The notes beneath the pieces are model-generated. The model worked only from the letters and a program-made list of their open reading frames with translations. It searched no databases and had not been told where the DNA came from. 13,760 bases of DNA from CADEED01 sp044871085 (lineage in GTDB: Bacteria > Pseudomonadota > Gammaproteobacteria > Steroidobacterales > Steroidobacteraceae): positions 1-13,760 of the forward strand of contig JBIOZI010000270.1 of assembly GCA_044871085.1 (NCBI GenBank), read 5' to 3'. Of the stretch, positions 12,675 to 13,760 are shown piece after piece; the first letter of the stretch is position 1; each line of letters opens with the position of its first letter. The position numbers were made by a program, and so were the translations under genes.

Positions 12675-13760
12675 CTAACCCGTCAACACCATCGACAAGA
12701 ACGCCTTGTTGGGCCCGTTGGACATCTTGAAAAACACCCGGTTGCGGCCCTTGTTGAAATGGAGCACGCGCTTGCCCTCGGTGCGGTTGTAATCGCGCAG
12801 ATAGGTATTGCGGGTGTTGAAGATGGCATCGAAGTACGACCGCTTGTTGACGTTGCCGCCCTTCCACACCAGCTGGTCGTTCAGGTAGATCTGGACGTCG
12901 TCATCGACTCCTATCCACGCGGTCAGGTCGCAGGCCCGGTCTACGAATACCTCCGTGTAGCCGTAGTAGACCGAATCCTCGGCCATGTCGGGCGGATAGA
13001 ACGGATACTCCTGCGCGGTCACGTAGCGCCACTGCAGCAGGCGGTTGTCCTTGCCGAAGTACACCGCGTCCAGCAGCACCGCCTTCTCGGGCGGGTACGA
13101 GGGATTGTCGAACAGATCAGCCCCGTGGCGGCCGAGGAACGGCCCGATGACGTACCAGCTGTTGAGATACAGGCGATTGGCGTACTCGCCGCCCGCGCCG
13201 ACCATGCGTCCACGTCCCGGCACCAGGCTCGTGGCATCGACCGGCGGAATCTCGCCATATCCCTCGTCGAAGAAGTTGTGACTCGCGTACCTCCCCGATC
13301 CCGTCGTTTCCTCGGTGCTCCTGCCGGCGCCCATGAATTCGGCGATCTCGGCGCGCACCGACGCGCTGCCACTCGGGCCCTGCGCACCCGAGCCAGAGCC
13401 GGAGCCTTCAACCTCTACTCCGTTCGTCCGGGCCTCGAGGCGCTGCCGGCGCCTGGCGAGCGTGGTGCGCGCCTTGGCTTCGAGCGTGGCGACTTCACTG
13501 GCTGCCTGCTCCGGCGTGATCTGCGCCTGCGTGCTGGCATCCGGCTGGCCCGCGTCCGCCTGCCCGTCGTGCGCTTTTGCCTCCAGCTGCTGCGGTAGTG
13601 AGACCGGTGTGCCCGGCTCCGCGGGTTCGGGCGCCGTCTCTTTGTTAGCCGCCACCTTCTCAGCGCCGGGCGGCGGCTCGCGCACGCCGGTCAGCTTGGC
13701 CAACTCCTCGGCGTGGATTTCCTGGTCGAGCGCGTCGATGTCCTGCGACACCTCGCGCGC
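12675..13760 (-). CDS. Hypothetical protein with C-terminal beta-sandwich domain (5' end missing)
   Basis: The reading frame is open to the right edge of the window; a GTG at 13751 is possible, but the frame continues upstream of it, so the gene most likely starts outside. Numbered from that GTG, residues 1-110 are Ala/Glu/Gln/Pro-rich with charged stretches of coiled-coil character (EIHAEELAKL, VATLEAKARTTLARRRQRLE). Residues 114-131 form a Gly/Ser linker. Residues ~185-358 look like a folded beta-rich domain: NSWYVIGPF (197-204), FDNPSYPPEKAVLLDAVYFG (214-232), TAWIGVDDDVQIYLNDQLVW (277-296) and a C-terminal NRVFFKMSNGP. That pattern resembles the PA14-like or sugar-binding jelly-roll modules of bacterial surface proteins and glycosidases, but no catalytic motif is visible. 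No link to purine breakdown is apparent. It ends at TAG, 12677-12675. Confidence 0.7.
   Translation of the reverse strand, partial: AREVSQDIDALDQEIHAEELAKLTGVREPPPGAEKVAANKETAPEPAEPGTPVSLPQQLEAKAHDGQADAGQPDASTQAQITPEQAASEVATLEAKARTTLARRRQRLEARTNGVEVEGSGSGSGAQGPSGSASVRAEIAEFMGAGRSTEETTGSGRYASHNFFDEGYGEIPPVDATSLVPGRGRMVGAGGEYANRLYLNSWYVIGPFLGRHGADLFDNPSYPPEKAVLLDAVYFGKDNRLLQWRYVTAQEYPFYPPDMAEDSVYYGYTEVFVDRACDLTAWIGVDDDVQIYLNDQLVWKGGNVNKRSYFDAIFNTRNTYLRDYNRTEGKRVLHFNKGRNRVFFKMSNGPNKAFLSMVLTG

Noticed and set aside
12456..13598. Plus-strand open frame (380 codons) at the right end
   Set aside because: It is antisense to the hypothetical protein at 12675-13760, whose beta-domain sequence looks like a real fold; the plus-strand translation has no motif. 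The minus-strand choice is less certain than elsewhere but preferred.
1..13760. CRISPR array, tRNA, rRNA, complete insertion sequence or prophage gene
   Set aside because: None was seen: the only tandem repeat (376-446) is short and without spacers, and no transposase, integrase or tRNA-like cloverleaf was recognised by eye.

Overview
The window is GC-rich (mid-60s % by eye), with strong G/C preference at third codon positions, frequent GTG starts and very tight gene packing. Together with a TonB-type protein fragment, a membrane urate hydroxylase (PuuD) and a two-subunit xanthine dehydrogenase with XdhC, this points to an aerobic Gram-negative proteobacterium, probably a high-GC gamma- or betaproteobacterium. 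I cannot place it more finely.

Layout. (a) 1-316: 3' end of a plus-strand gene with a TonB C-terminal-like domain. (b) 317-450: convergent junction with a possible terminator hairpin and a degenerate ~25-bp tandem repeat. (c) 451-1476, minus strand: an adenine deaminase of the adenosine deaminase superfamily. (d) 1477-1696: divergent promoter region. (e) 1697-12317, plus strand: one long apparent operon, uraH-xdhA-xdhB-xdhC-puuD-puuE-(OHCU decarboxylase/allantoate amidohydrolase fusion)-M20 hydrolase. Every junction is 0-4 nt or an overlap, except for 108 bp between puuD and puuE. (f) 12318-12674: no intact gene; an inverted repeat and an apparently broken minus-strand reading frame. (g) 12675-13760, minus strand: 3' part of a hypothetical protein with a low-complexity region and a C-terminal beta-sandwich-like domain.

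How the genes work together. The cluster encodes almost complete oxidative purine breakdown. Adenine is deaminated to hypoxanthine. XdhAB, matured by XdhC, oxidises hypoxanthine to xanthine and urate. PuuD oxidises urate to 5-hydroxyisourate and passes electrons to its own cytochrome c domain. UraH hydrolyses 5-hydroxyisourate to OHCU, the UraD half of the fusion decarboxylates OHCU to (S)-allantoin, PuuE opens allantoin to allantoate, and the AllC-like half of the fusion hydrolyses allantoate towards ureidoglycine/ureidoglycolate with release of ammonia and CO2. No purine transporter, dedicated regulator, guanine deaminase or recognisable ureidoglycolate enzyme is present. The last operon gene, an M20-family hydrolase lacking the usual metal-bridging aspartate, is the most interesting unknown and could supply a terminal step. 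That is an inference from gene position only.

Most of the window is a well-understood pathway. The less explained items are the atypical M20 enzyme, the cysteine-bearing tail of XdhC, the two chained micro-ORFs before puuE, the tandem repeat at 376-446 and the interrupted frame at 12341-12580.
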